The notes beneath the pieces are model-generated. The model was not told the DNA's origin. It searched no databases and saw nothing but the letters and a program-made list of their open reading frames with translations. From Amanita rubescens (Eukaryota > Basidiomycota > Agaricomycetes > Agaricales > Amanitaceae), in assembly GCA_015039365.1 (NCBI GenBank), contig WION01000231.1, positions 20,708 to 84,707 on the forward strand: DNA of 64,000 nucleotides, in the 5' to 3' direction. This document shows, piece by piece, positions 12,255-23,272 of the stretch. Positions within the stretch are counted from its first letter, which is position 1; every line of letters begins with the position of its first letter. The position numbers and the translations under genes are program-made.

Positions 12255-13201
12255 GAGGTGGACACCTTACGCGGTGTCTATCCTTACGTTTTATACATTT
12301 CCACCCAGAACATACTAAAATTTCACGAGGAACCCTCGTGTATGTCGGATGGCTGGCTGAAACTCGCAACTCCTGGGCGTCTTGTTGGATGTGATTAATA
12401 ACGGTTCTGGTGGACGATGTCAGTAGTTGTTACTCATCCCAAAATGGTGCACTATACGTTTATAGGCGCCTACCCTCTACCCCGTGCGAGTCACGCAGTA
12501 TTCTCCTGATTGATCATTTCATCTCTTCACAGAAGCGAGAGTTGCATGAGGAAGCCAGGCAGCACGCATTCCTTTGTGTTTCCCTGCCCCTGATATTGTT
12601 GCGGCGATTTGGCAAAGAAGCTGGGAAGAAAGTATCATGTCCGTTTGATATGAACGTTCTAAGAATCACGAAATATAGATGCAGTAGCAAGCAAACCACG
12701 CAGAATTGCACGTACCACACCTGCGAAAGTAGTGGCCAGCCTGAGTGGGCCCAGGAGACCGAGTTTGAACGTCTTGTGGCGGTATTCGAGAGCATCCTTA
12801 AATGAGAGATGTGGCAAGCATCCCCCCCACCCTCCGCGCTCTACTGGTCGTTCTCCCCAGGGCTTCATTGGCAAGAGCGTTTCGAGCGCTGCCCGGATAG
12901 GATTGCATCATTTGGAGGCTTTAGCGCTGATGAATGGTTCGCGCGGTTCCGAAAAGGATGTTAGTGGCTCGAGGAGTGTTCGTCGTGATTACTATGCATA
13001 GTTTAAAGTACGGAAAATACGTGATGATGTAAAATTCGTCCATATACGCTCGCGGCGAAACGGCCACCATTGTGCTGTGAAACTGCATAAGGGAAATACA
13101 AAGGTCAAGTGTCGTAACTGCATAAGGGAAATACAAAGGTCAAGTATCTTAACTGCGATTCAATTTCTAAATTCGGCACCAGGTTAGCAGCAGGTTATTG
13201 A
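12255..13201. other. Intergenic region with a short direct repeat, no gene recognised
   Basis: Open frames on both strands here are short and overlap one another without motifs. The only clear structure is a 30-bp direct repeat at 13081-13110 and 13116-13145 (block AACTGCATAAGGGAAATACA), 35 bp apart. Confidence 0.4.
13081..13145. repeat. 30-bp perfect direct repeat, 35-bp period
   Basis: Two copies of a 30-bp block starting AACTGCATAAGGG, at 13081 and 13116, separated by 5 bp. It lies just past the 3' end of the next minus-strand gene. Confidence 0.85.
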
Positions 13202-14607
13202 TCAGAGAAAAGCACTGACAGACATCGACACCTGTAGGGCGTTCAAATCCCTAAGCGCCGCCGAGAAACATCGCTCGGAGTGTCCTCGAGTGCCGGATGT
13301 TAGACAAGAATAACACCACATAGAGTATGAACAATAGAGCGTAGAATGAAGAAATTGATAGGGCGACCAGACATGCGACCCACACTGAGTTCGTGAAGAA
13401 GGTGCCGGGAGCGGCCCCCGAGATGACTGGGGAATATCGGATTCCGTACAGGGATAGTAGGATAAGAAATATGGCGGCAACCGTGGACAATACTCCGCCG
13501 AGTATGGCGATTCCGAGGAATTCACCCAACTTCTTGAATATGCGCTGCGGATATCGGAATCGGATACCAGGAGACATTGTCGCCGTCCAGCTAAACAAAA
13601 CCTGAGCGAGAGTGGGAATGAGGAACCCCGCGAGGAAAAAAATGAACGACCAAGACATGAGGACAATAGAACCACGGGTCGCGCTATATGCAAAAAGAAA
13701 TTGAGCCCCGGAAGTAGGAATTGTATAAACACGAAAAACCTGAAAATGGTTGTATAGGTAAACCCCGCACCAATACCAGAAACCCCTGACGTCACCGTGC
13801 ACAGGTCCATTGTCCGTTCCTTCATTGCCTGCAAAATGTTGTTATCAGTTGTTTCATCCATGCAGGCGAGAGGACGTGCCTTAGACCATGTCACAATGTC
13901 ATAATGACCATCCTTCAATAACTCGAGATTCACATCGTCCAACTGGTTGAAATTCGGTTAGAAGGCTGCAACAAGGGATGCGACGAAGAATCGGAACCGT
14001 ACATCTTTCTTCATATCGCAAATTACACGATCAATATTAGAGTAAATGACAGCGTTATCCAGCAACACTTGTTCCTTCATATAAATTGAATGTCAGATGC
14101 TTGGGAGAGGGGTCCTGCTACGAACATTGCCTCGTGATTCCTGAATCCTCTGTAATACCGACATTCGTACACGTTTTGCATCCTTCAGCTGTTTGGAAAT
14201 GAGGTGTACAGAAACTTGAAGTTGCCGACGAAACAACATTACTCACAGTAGACCTCAAGTTCTCTTTGTACTTTTCCAGATCTGCAGTATCCTTATCCTA
14301 GATGATCGCGAAAGTCAATTTTGCATCCTACTGGAACCGTTATCTGGAAGATTAACTCGCCTCAACTTTCTTGATTGTATCCGACACTGCAGGCTGCTGC
14401 AGTGACATCTGACCCCTTGCGCTGGACTTTATGACACGATAGGATGAGAAATAAAGTGGGTGAGGTCTGCCATGATGCGTTGACGCAACATACCGCTTTT
14501 CGATAGTTGGCGGAAGGCACGCCATCAACCTCAATGCAGCTTTGTCTAAGTATGGAAACTTGCATTTGCCGGCGAGGGACCTGTACCATATCCAATGCGG
14601 AGTACAT
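13202..14607 (-). CDS. Multi-pass membrane protein with helical N-terminal half
   Basis: No known name. The proposed start is the ATG at 14607 (MYSALDMVQVPRRQ). Seven exons are joined by introns of about 50-65 nt. The N-terminal half is charged and probably helical (DKDTADLEKYKENLRSTLKD, then VRMSVLQRIQESRGN, then DRVICDMKKD). After LDDVNLELLKDGHYDIV and ACMDETTDNNILQ comes the membrane half: GIGAGFTYTTIFS joins across a 56-nt intron to ATRGSIVLMSWSFIFFLAG, followed by strongly hydrophobic segments around FLGIAILGGVLSTVAAIFL and WVACLVALSISSFYALLF. The order is soluble helical domain, then about four transmembrane helices. The 5' end could extend further, since the intergenic space to the next gene is also coding-like. 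Confidence 0.6.
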
Positions 14608-14702
14608 GTATGTATAAAGAAAGGTCTTAGTCCGAGTCCGAGCCCATGGGTATACCGCGGGAGACTCGTCTCGTCAACGATCTTTTCCGCGTCGCCTTAA
14701 TG

Positions 14703-15111
14703 CTAGAGTCGTCGACGGTCCTCTTTTTCTTGGGCGTTGGGATTGTTGCCGCCTCGAGTCACCATTTGCACTGATGCTTCAGTGGTCATGGGAGATAGGT
14801 CTGCAAGCACAATACGAGTGGAGGCCTTCTGATGCTCACCGTCTGTCAGCGCGACGAGCATAACCAACTTGCAGAGCATCGAGCTCAGCATCGAGTTACT
14901 TGATGGCTCTGTGAAAGTCCTTGTTCAGACGGTCACGCTCCGCGATAAGCTTCGATGAAACGATAAGACTCAGAGTCAGTATATCAAGGGCTAGAAGAGC
15001 CTGAGTGTATAAGATGTTTCCTTTTGGGGCATACGCGGGGAAGGCTCGTGGGAAACGTACCTCGATAATTCCTCGGGCCGGTTTGCTAGCCGGAATAATT
15101 CGTGGCACCAT
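14703..15111 (-). pseudogene. Possible small broken gene with an in-frame stop
   Basis: From an ATG at 15111, MVPRIIPASKPARGIIE splices over a 60-nt intron to a helical run ending RLNKDFHRAIK. The next codon is TAA (about 14897), but the same frame continues with LDAELDALQVGYARRADR, which reads as the same coiled-coil. Either a nonsense mutation broke the gene, or a very short intron removes the stop. No family recognised. It lies between the CorA-like gene and the helical membrane protein, both on the same strand. Confidence 0.3.
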
Positions 15112-15192
15112 CCCGCTCTTTCATTCAATAAAAAGTTATAAAACAAAACAAAAAGCGCTACTGCACTAAAATCGGGAGGCAAGGAGGCATGC

Positions 15193-17608
15193 TCAACGAT
15201 TGAACAATGGCAAAATTCCTCGCTTCGACCCTCGTATGAACTTTTCCAAGTATCCTGCCTTCTCCATCGCGCCGTAGGCAAGGTATATTGGCCACCCGAG
15301 TCTTTTCCAGAACGGCATTTCCATGTTAAACAAGTTACTGCACTGGAAGGCGACAAGGACCCAAATGGTCACCGCCGTCATTGCACACGTCGTTTCAAAA
15401 TATTGCGATAAAGTGACCCGCCCCGAGTCAATTTCTTTAACGTGCATGCCAAATACACCCTTCACAATGTCAATATGCGAGACATAGCGCGAACTATAGG
15501 GAGAGGCTCGTACCGCAATAAATGTTGCCGGGAGGAAAATTGTGGTAAGATAGGCTATCTGCTTCATCTAATTTGACCGTCAACGTCGAACTTTGGCCTC
15601 GTCATTCGTGCAAATACTTACAGCTGTGATAGGTTAATTCATATGCAATCACTTCTGGACAGTAAATTTAATCAGACTTACCAGCACTATCCCTGATCGC
15701 AGCCTCCGTCATCCTTTGCGTATTTTTGCTGTCGAACTTCAGGAGGATTGAGCACAGCGAACACTATGTCGGTATGAAGTGCTCACAAGATCCATAATAT
15801 CCTTCAAGCGTGTCGCTTGAGTCGTGCATTCTTTATCTAACCGTTCAATGGTCTCTAGCAAAGTTGCGCATTCCTGGCTTAGCAATTTGTCCTCCGAGTC
15901 TGGGAGAGCAGGGTTGGGCGTGTTCGAGATGAAGCTAACAGTTCTCTTGAACGTCGATAATAGATAAGAATAGAATAGAAGGCGCGCGCGGGTAACGTGA
16001 AGCCCATCCGTAAATTCCGCGGATGATGTCTGAATTTTATCCGTTTCCTAGTAGATGCAACAAGCTCAGGACCTATTTACCCAGGATATGGCGATAACAA
16101 ACCACCACGCAAACGTGCTCGTAGAGATGTCGTAGGGCCTTTTCCCATGCGTACTCCACCTGCCAGAAAAACATCAATAGGACAAAGGTCGGATCGTCAG
16201 TTCGCCCCTGTATATTTTTCCAATAGACATGTTGACCTATTTGCACAATAAATCATGGCCTGAGCACGGCATAACACACTTACTGGCAACACGTATCCTT
16301 TCACGTAGATCGTTAGCGCTTGTTGTAGGAAGTTCCGCATTGGCATGGAACGAAATCATAGCATTCATTCCGTGATTACGGACCAGATGTACGGAGAGTA
16401 GATCTAAGACGAGTGCTTTTTTATCTGCAATAAAATTAGCCTGATTATTCGTTGTTACTCCGATAAATCATCATGGCTTACTTGACTCTAGTCTCAGCGG
16501 TGCTAATGTTCTGTCCGTCTGAGAAACTGCTCGTTGTTCAACAATCCTGTACACGCAAGTAAACAATAGAGGAGAGAAAACTTACACCATCTTTCACAGC
16601 CCCGAAGACCATGTGGTAAGGTGTGTTGGTCATATTTGAGTGGTATCTCCGCTTCGTTTCGTGATCGTATGAAAGGAAGAATAATGGTGATGTCTAAAGC
16701 TTTTAGAGCAGGATTTATCAAATAACAGAAACCACGTACGATCTCCAACGCCCTGTCTTAAATCTTGCTGAATGTGCGAGGGCATCCATCTTAATGAAGA
16801 AGAGAAGAAGTGTGGTTCAATTTTATACCTATGGAATCATGTTTGGGCCGAGCCGCTCCGCGGTAATAAAAATTAGCCCACATTCCGCCAAGCATGCGCA
16901 ACGCAGGCCCTGCCATATTTTCTACAAATAATACTCTCATTCTCTCGGTTGAGTTTTGCTACGGAACAGAATTGAATTCTTCAATCGTCTCGGGAAAATG
17001 AATACACAAACGTTATCACTCTTTAGCTGATCCCACTTCTCGTCTAGTAATGCTGCTCTTTCATCCATTCGAATAGTCATGGTTCCAGCATCGCGAAATG
17101 TTCTCCAGTCCGAGTCCAGATTTAGCTTATATATTTTGCATTGCTTGGCGTGGTCGTAGTTGACAATACCGTCGTAAATTCTGCTTCGCTCCATTTGTTC
17201 TTGGGTCCAGTCGGGAAAAAGAGACTGAGGGTATCTTTTCCAGCAGTTGCCTTCACAATTACTGTGATCACAATCTTCGGACGCAGTTTGCACTTGAAGG
17301 TCTAATTGTGTCCGATTGACATCTCGTAGTAATAGTTAGTCAAATTTGAAACCTTTGTCAACGAAATGCCATACTGACCATCCGATTCCCAGGTGTCTGT
17401 CCACGGCCAGGGCGCCAAAGGCACCGCATGGCGGGAGTTTGCCACAGACGTGCTGTTGTTGGTTGTGACGATATTATTATACACATTGTATGAACCCGAT
17501 ATACTAGTATGATCTGAAATAACTTGCTGGGGGGCGAGCCTATCCAACTATCAATCGCCACGATGAAAAGACATGATTTATACTCAACGACGTGCTGGAT
17601 GGTTCCAT
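15193..17608 (-). CDS. CorA-like Mg2+ transporter family protein (fungal, divergent)
   Basis: The proposed start at 17608 (MEPSSTS) splices to LDRLAPQQVISDHTSISGSY, a serine-rich leader. A second exon begins LQVQTASEDCDHSNCEG. The long middle (15.6-16.9 kb) is in several small exons that I did not fully resolve. The C-terminal exons give the CorA hallmark: MKQIAYLTTIFLPATFIA, intron 15485-15537 approximately, then GVFGMHV, the equivalent of the CorA YGMN(V) signature but with His replacing Asn. A second membrane helix (TAVTIWVLVAF) and a short tail ending FNR follow. CorA proteins are pentameric Mg2+ channels, and the GMN tripeptide forms the selectivity loop. The GMH variant makes normal Mg2+ selectivity doubtful. 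Confidence 0.72.
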
Positions 17609-18246
17609 TATGAAGTGCACAAAGAAGGCGTGAGTACATATGACGTTGGGGATTTTCTCGTCTCTTATTTAATGTCAATTTTAACGGTGACCCTGATGCA
17701 TACTAAGGACTTTGCTGTGACGGTGGCGGTGTGCGTTCTCGTATGTGCATAGCCTGTAGGTGATTACGCGGAGCATGCACTAGAACACGTTGCACTGGCT
17801 GCTACCTGGAATATTCAACTTGCTGTTAAATTTTGGCACAATGTGTTAGGCGTAATTGACATCGGCTCTGAGCCCATATCCGGGACAAAGTTAGTGCCAA
17901 AAAAGGCACTAATCAGCGCCGCCGCCCAACTACCCCATAAGTTACTTGCAGGGCCGCCCCGCTATGGGTGAAATAACAGAATATCACGGCAAAAGCTGTA
18001 GGATGCGACTGACTCGGACGGTGAGCATCAATCTCCAACGTTAAATATCTGCAATCTTATCAGTTGTCTTCATAATCGGTGGGATGACGCATTGTTGTGG
18101 TTAGTTGGATTTGGTGACGAATTAGAATGCCAAATGGTATGAGATGTCATCTGTGTCTAATGAATATTAATGTCAACGATTTAACTCCATATCGCAATGT
18201 AAGGAACGCATCTATGCAAAATCAGAGAAGGAATACTAAATGATCA
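17609..18246. other. Intergenic region (promoter of CorA-like gene)
   Basis: No gene seen. AT-rich sequence with scattered short frames. It holds the upstream region of the CorA-like gene and the 3' end of the next minus-strand gene. Confidence 0.4.
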
Positions 18247-19083
18247 TCAAGCCCTATAACGGCTCCAACACTTTTCAAGCCAAGCCATGAGTTCGAATAA
18301 TGTACGGTCTATAAAAATAATTTTACCCAACAATGTGGACACATGTCTATAATGCCCAAAGAGTAAATGTGCAGCGGCGAACCAATAAACGGAGAGAAAA
18401 ATGGTCATGTACGGAATATCGTCAAACATGAGCACGGCCATCACGCTCACCGATACGCTGAAGAGGTATATTCCCCACGAGAAAAGGCGTTTAGACCACA
18501 TCAGGCATTCAAGACATTGCTTAACCGGCTGGTCCATAGGCGATGGCTTGAGCTCGATATGCTTGGAGCAGAGCGAGGCGCCCCGTTTGGATAAAAAAAT
18601 GTTCCATATGTGAAATACGATGGCGATGAAGGAGGTAAGCACTCCCATCTCGAATAAAGGCTGGTAGGGTTGGTTATGGTGTCTGGCCAGGACTCCGTTG
18701 ATAAATCCGCAAAAGGAGAGAATGAGACCGCATGAAAAGGTAGACTATGAGTCCATCATTAGACGATGATCGGGATAGCATGATAAACATACAATTAAAA
18801 TTTCGAGATTAAATTGCTGTAACATGAATTCACATTTCTTTAGTCCAGCTGAGTCTTCATCTAGTTTTCCTGTGGAATAACGCATGGTGAGTCTTTATGA
18901 CGAAGACGCGGCTTAGTATTTCGTGGACATACCATTTGACATATCAATGAGGGTTGCTTGCGAATTTGTAGCGCTGGGTAGAGAACACCCGACTTTGATG
19001 CCTTTGATCAAGTCGAATGGTGATTGCAATCGGTTCCGGCAAGGGGTTGGAGAACCGACGAGGGTAGTACCTATGCATTGCAT
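18247..19083 (-). CDS. Four-helix membrane protein, local family member B
   Basis: Paralogue of the genes at 11.3 and 19.7 kb. The proposed ATG at 19083 opens MQCIGTTLVGSPTPCRNR. The exon ending LIDMSNG joins to KLDEDSAGLKK, and the exon ending LQQFNLEILI joins to STFSCGLILSFCGFINGVL, the family junction. Hydrophobic segments include GVLTSFIAIVFHIWNIFL, WGIYLFSVSVSVMAVLM and YMTIFLSVYWFAAAHLL. SKRGASLCS matches the SGRxAxLCS loop of its siblings. The C-terminal amphipathic stretch HYRHVSTLLGKIIFIDR is also conserved. Function unknown. Confidence 0.68.
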
Positions 19084-19662
19084 ACGTGAAACGGGTTTCG
19101 GCGGGAGAGAAGCTCGGCCTCACGAGAAGAGATAATCGAACTGGCGCGAGAGCGGAATGGAGCATCGAGGCGGCAAAGCGACGACTCAACTGTAGAGAAA
19201 TATCCGTCCGTCAAGACTCGGAACAGACAGAGCAACTCTTACTTACCCGTCGCGACTGAGAACCGCCTGCCCGTGCAACAACGTTTCCCGGTCGGTCTCA
19301 CGTTGTGACCGAACGAGCCCGAGTTAAAATCAAGTGGTGGCATAAAAAACACTGAACATGTATTTGTATTAGAAGCGAAGGAGTGTGAGTTGCTGGTTGG
19401 TTGCCAAGCAGTGAGTGCTCTTAGCCGTTCACGTTATACGGGTGGAGCATCATCATCAGCCAATCAGGTGTGGAATTTTGAGGGATCGGGACGAGGGAGA
19501 GTGGCGCCGCGCTCCAACTGATCGACGTGGGCTTTTACGTCATCGATCATCGATCATGAACTAGCCTTTATTAGGGCTGGTCCCATTTGGTGCTGCGGAG
19601 GACTAACGGTTTCTTTACTTACAGTCGATGTACATACATACATTCATATGCAGCACTTCATG
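19084..19662. other. Intergenic region between paralogues B and C
   Basis: Promoter space for paralogue B. A short repeated ATCGATC motif sits near 19540-19557. No gene seen. Confidence 0.4.
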
Positions 19663-20763
19663 CTACGCCGCAACCCCATCTGACCTTCTATTTCTCACCT
19701 TGCCTCCCAATGTCACCGCAACCGCCTTCATCTTGAGCACATTCCTATACATAACCGACACCTTCCTATACCTACCTGTCACCAACACCACCCCCGCAAG
19801 CGCAGCCACCCCGCAAAACACAGCAGGGTAAATCACACTATCAAACATCGCAAAACTCATCTCGAGCACAGCAACGACAAAGACGAGGGTGCCATGTAGA
19901 TAGAGCTGCTCACACGTCGCGAGGGAGTTGTAAAAATACGATAGAGGGTACTCTTTGACGAGTGTGTGGTCCGAGCAAAGTGCGGCGGCTCGTCCAGAGA
20001 TGATGATGTTAAACATGTGAAAGGTTATAGCGAAGAAAGAGAGAAGAACCCCGACGTTGAAGAGCCGTTGGGCGTACGCGCCTTGATTCAATAAACCATT
20101 GCCGAGGCCACAGAAGGAGACGATGAGGCCTGCGGTGAAGGTCGACTGCGGCACAGATTAGAAATCGTCCGGGCACATCGGTTTCAGCGACGTACGATGA
20201 TCAACTGCATGTTGAATTGCTGCATCAGGGCTTCATAAGTACTTTTATCAATTTCCATTTGCTCATCTTGCGTTTCTGTCCGTGTCAAAATCAGACGAAC
20301 CCGGTAGAGAATTGTCTAAGACTTACCCTGGTCGTCGGGAAATGCGCTTTTGTCCAACCGTTTTTGCAGCGCACGAACATTCAGAACGTATCCCTCAAAG
20401 AAATCGTCCAGGTGTTTTACATGTGTGTGTATGCGAGTCTGGCCCTGAGTCCTGGACTCGTGTACCATCGAGTCGTCCCCACCTGACACCTCTGCCGCGC
20501 TCAGCATTCCTGACGAAGTGAACAGAGGTCATACCACTTGCATTTGACAACCTCTTCGCCTCATTTTTTCCCTTCTCAAACCCACCCGTCGTCAAACTCT
20601 CCCCAAGTGACTTGATCTCTTGAATATGTGAACTCAACAACGTTCCCAATTTTGTCTCCAACGCTTCCAATTTTCGAAACACATCCGGAACTGCAAAATC
20701 GCCATTCGAGTCAGACTCGGAATCTGAACGCCGCAGGACAGCTCTAACCTTGATCGTGCTCAT
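19663..20763 (-). CDS. Four-helix membrane protein, local family member C
   Basis: The most complete member of the local family. The ATG at 20763 gives MSTIKVRAVLRRSDSESDSN, then a coiled region around DVFRKLEALETKLGTLLSS. Following exons give HTHVKHLDDFFEGYVLNVRA, then TQDEQMEIDKSTYEALM, then QQFNMQLII joined over a short intron to STFTAGLIVSFCGLGNGLL. Helices follow around NVGVLLSFFAITFHMFNII, GTLVFVVAVLEMSFAMF and AVFCGVAALAGVVLV. The loop SGRAAALCSD and the tail GRYRKVSVMYRN match the siblings. The coiled N-terminus, then four helices, suggests an oligomeric membrane protein. Function unknown. Confidence 0.75.
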
Positions 20764-21083
20764 GTCCGCACTGTTTTTCTAAATCCTTTTCAATACGATT
20801 CCGCTCATCGACTTGAGAAGGTTTGAACATCGGTTAATGATCAAGCTCGCTCAGCCGAGTCCTCTACAGGCCATTCATTATATAGAGCATCTGCCTCAGG
20901 GGAAAGTCGTGGACGGACCGTACAAGCGGGCGTCAATAAGATATGAAATTTCATATCCGTAACACAGCACGAGTTTCATGCGTGGCATGACAGAAGTGAG
21001 CAAGTTAATAATCTGAACATTGTCCATGTACGCTGTCAATACTTCAAAGAAACCTGTCAACCGATAGGGTAGCCACTGACCCA
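20764..21083. other. Intergenic region
   Basis: About 320 bp between the start of paralogue C and the stop of the WHPDK-motif gene. Nothing beyond short frames is visible. Confidence 0.35.
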
Positions 21084-22097
21084 TTACGACCCTTTGAGCG
21101 CTCCGTTCATCCTCTGTAAGCTTTCTACAACGATTCCAATCCCCATCTTCACATTTTCCACATCATCATCCTTCACCCTGTCAATTAGCCACCCTAACTT
21201 GTCCGGGTGCCATCTAAGGAACGAAGACCTAATCCTCGTTTTGGGCATCACGGTACACCCACGGATGCTCAGCGGAGAATAAAGAAAGTCCTGCACGCGG
21301 TCCACGGTGAGGTCTTCCAAAGTAGTAACCCGCTTCTTCTTCCGCAACGGACAACTTTCTCGACTCCTCAGACTGATAGTCATGGTAGGCTTCTTTTCTT
21401 TTCCTTCTTCGTCTTCGACCCACACAGGCCACGGAACGTCTCCAAATCCGACATCCTTGACAACCTTCTCCGTTGCCTTCTTTTTACCTTTCCCACCCAC
21501 TGACAACATCTTCCATGCTTCTTCGTACGTATCCCACCTTGCCTTCATCATCCTCTCCTTCTCCTTCCTCTCCACCTCCTCTCTAACCTTTTTCGTCCGT
21601 TCTACATCCACATTCCCATGTTGATCCCTCAACATACCCCCACACGCAACCCACTCATGTTCCCCGCGCTCAGCTTCGGCTCGTTCGAGGACACGCGAGC
21701 GGGACAGCGATTGCCTTTGAGAGTCAGGCTTTGAGTGCGTGGTAGTTGCCGTAGGTTTAGCTTTAGGTTGTGCAGGCCCTGCGCCTGCAGTACCCGTGGG
21801 GTCACCAACGCTCGTCGAGCTCGCACCAGAGGGAGAAGTGGAAGTGGCATTATCACCCGTAGCGACCAACACGGGTGGTCGACCACCTGGGAAAGCGAGA
21901 TACCCAAGTCCAGGTCTAGGGGGAGTGCCAGTACCAGTACTAGCTAGAGTTGAACTTGCAGCCCTAGCCCTAGCGCGTGGCATAGCGGTCGTCGTCGCTG
22001 TAGTCGTCGTGGAAGTTGTAGTCTTCCAAGTAGCCGTGCCAGATGTGCTAGGCACGGTCCAAGCGTCACGCCAGCCACCGCTAGGCTGAGTGTACAT
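21084..22097 (-). CDS. WHPDK-motif protein resembling fungal NFKBIL1-like proteins
   Basis: A single-exon 337-codon frame. Residues 1-150 are low-complexity (Thr, Ala, Ser, Pro rich). Residues 165-205 are a charged helix (VREEVERKEKERMM). Next comes the block DVGFGDVPWPVWVED, and near the C-terminus RSSFLRWHPDKLGWLID, which resembles a J-domain-derived HPD-type motif. The order of charged helix, PWP block and (R)WHPDK is that of fungal proteins usually annotated as NF-kappa-B inhibitor-like 1 relatives. A nuclear role is inferred from the family. The start ATG at 22097 follows a GC-rich upstream region. Confidence 0.65.
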   Translation of the reverse strand: MYTQPSGGWRDAWTVPSTSGTATWKTTTSTTTTATTTAMPRARARAASSTLASTGTGTPPRPGLGYLAFPGGRPPVLVATGDNATSTSPSGASSTSVGDPTGTAGAGPAQPKAKPTATTTHSKPDSQRQSLSRSRVLERAEAERGEHEWVACGGMLRDQHGNVDVERTKKVREEVERKEKERMMKARWDTYEEAWKMLSVGGKGKKKATEKVVKDVGFGDVPWPVWVEDEEGKEKKPTMTISLRSRESCPLRKKKRVTTLEDLTVDRVQDFLYSPLSIRGCTVMPKTRIRSSFLRWHPDKLGWLIDRVKDDDVENVKMGIGIVVESLQRMNGALKGS

Positions 22098-22549
22098 CGT
22101 CGTTACGGTTACGGGTCCGGGGTTACCGTTTACGAAAGTTTAAAGCGCGTCGTAGTAGAACACGTGAGCGTCACGTGTTGAATACATTGACTCTTTAGGG
22201 CTGGTTTTTTCGCGTCCTGCTCGCAATGTGCCAGTCACTAGCGCCGATAATAACATGAGGCGTATATGGTGAGAACCATGCATAAGCTTTCTTACAGTTC
22301 AACAAGCGCTAACTCTAGATTACGTTGTAGACAGTCAGAAGTCGTCGATCCGACCGTCAATTGCACCGCATTACTTGAACTACATCCCGAAACATATTTT
22401 TTTCGTCCAATGAATAAGGTAGGCCACTGTCATAGATATTCGCTTAGCGTTACCGTCTTTATTACGTTGCCATCCGGAGGAGATTTATAGGCACGTACAA
22501 ATAACGTTACCATCAAGGAGATGATGATAAAGTGATATTCGACGCAGGG
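22098..22549. other. Intergenic region, no gene seen
   Basis: Promoter of the WHPDK gene, then unassigned sequence leading into the dispersed repeat. No coding frame stands out. Confidence 0.35.
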
Positions 22550-22925
22550 GCATCTGTTATTGCGACGACTCTACAGGCAATCCTGAGTGTTGTGCAGTTC
22601 ACCAGTTGTAGAGTAGCCTGCATCCCTTTTATCTCAGAACGAGACCTGTCCTGCCAGCGTGTCGTCCATTCCAGGTCAGTGGCGCCTCTGACGCGATGCT
22701 TTGCTGATTCCTGAATGCAAAGTTCAGTTATTAGCGCGGCACAGCCTCACTACGGTTGTCAAGGTGTCCGCTCTAACCAATGCGATAGAGAGGCATAGTT
22801 GATATGGTTAGAACGAGAAATTTTCTGTTCCTTCGACGGCCGTTCCCAATACTACTGCCAACCGAGATTTGGTTATGCCATGGTTTTGGCTGTCCGGTTG
22901 CCTCATATCCACCTCTACGAGTATC
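22550..22925 (+). repeat. Diverged copy of the spacer between the two pseudokinase genes
   Basis: Colinear with about 37965-38325 in the same orientation. Shared blocks include CACCAGTTGTAGAGTAGCCT, GCTTTGCTGATTCCTGAATG, GTTCAGTTATTAGCGCGGCA and GAGATTTGGTTATGCCATGG. Small insertions and deletions differ, including about 22 extra bases near 22824-22846. Similarity stops at about 22920, before any pseudokinase coding sequence. Confidence 0.8.
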
Positions 22926-23272
22926 GAAGCTTTTGGTGCTCTTCCGAGGGGTGAGCCCGAGTGTGACGCACTCGGATAAAGGGGAAAAACATTAGGCAAA
23001 GTTGATATTTATCTGTTAGGGAAGTGACAGTAAGAAAGTTTGACGTTGTATCGTAGTTATGTACTGCTAACGCAAAGGTGATATGTATGTTGAGAGATAA
23101 TGCGGGTGGGCGAAGCCCCCGGGAGGGACTCCCGGCCCGAAACGCTGGGGGTCGGCAAGGCGAGCTGTTCCCCTGAAAAAGGAAGGAGTTAGCGACGCGG
23201 TCAAGGGAGCTTGTCGACCCCTCCCATCTGGGAAGGAGATAACTTACCCTGCGTGAGGGTGGGGATGGGGCG

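Noticed and set aside
23101..23272. GC-rich block as an RNA gene
   Set aside because: No tRNA or rRNA pattern; position and self-complementarity fit the non-coding end of the DIRS element.
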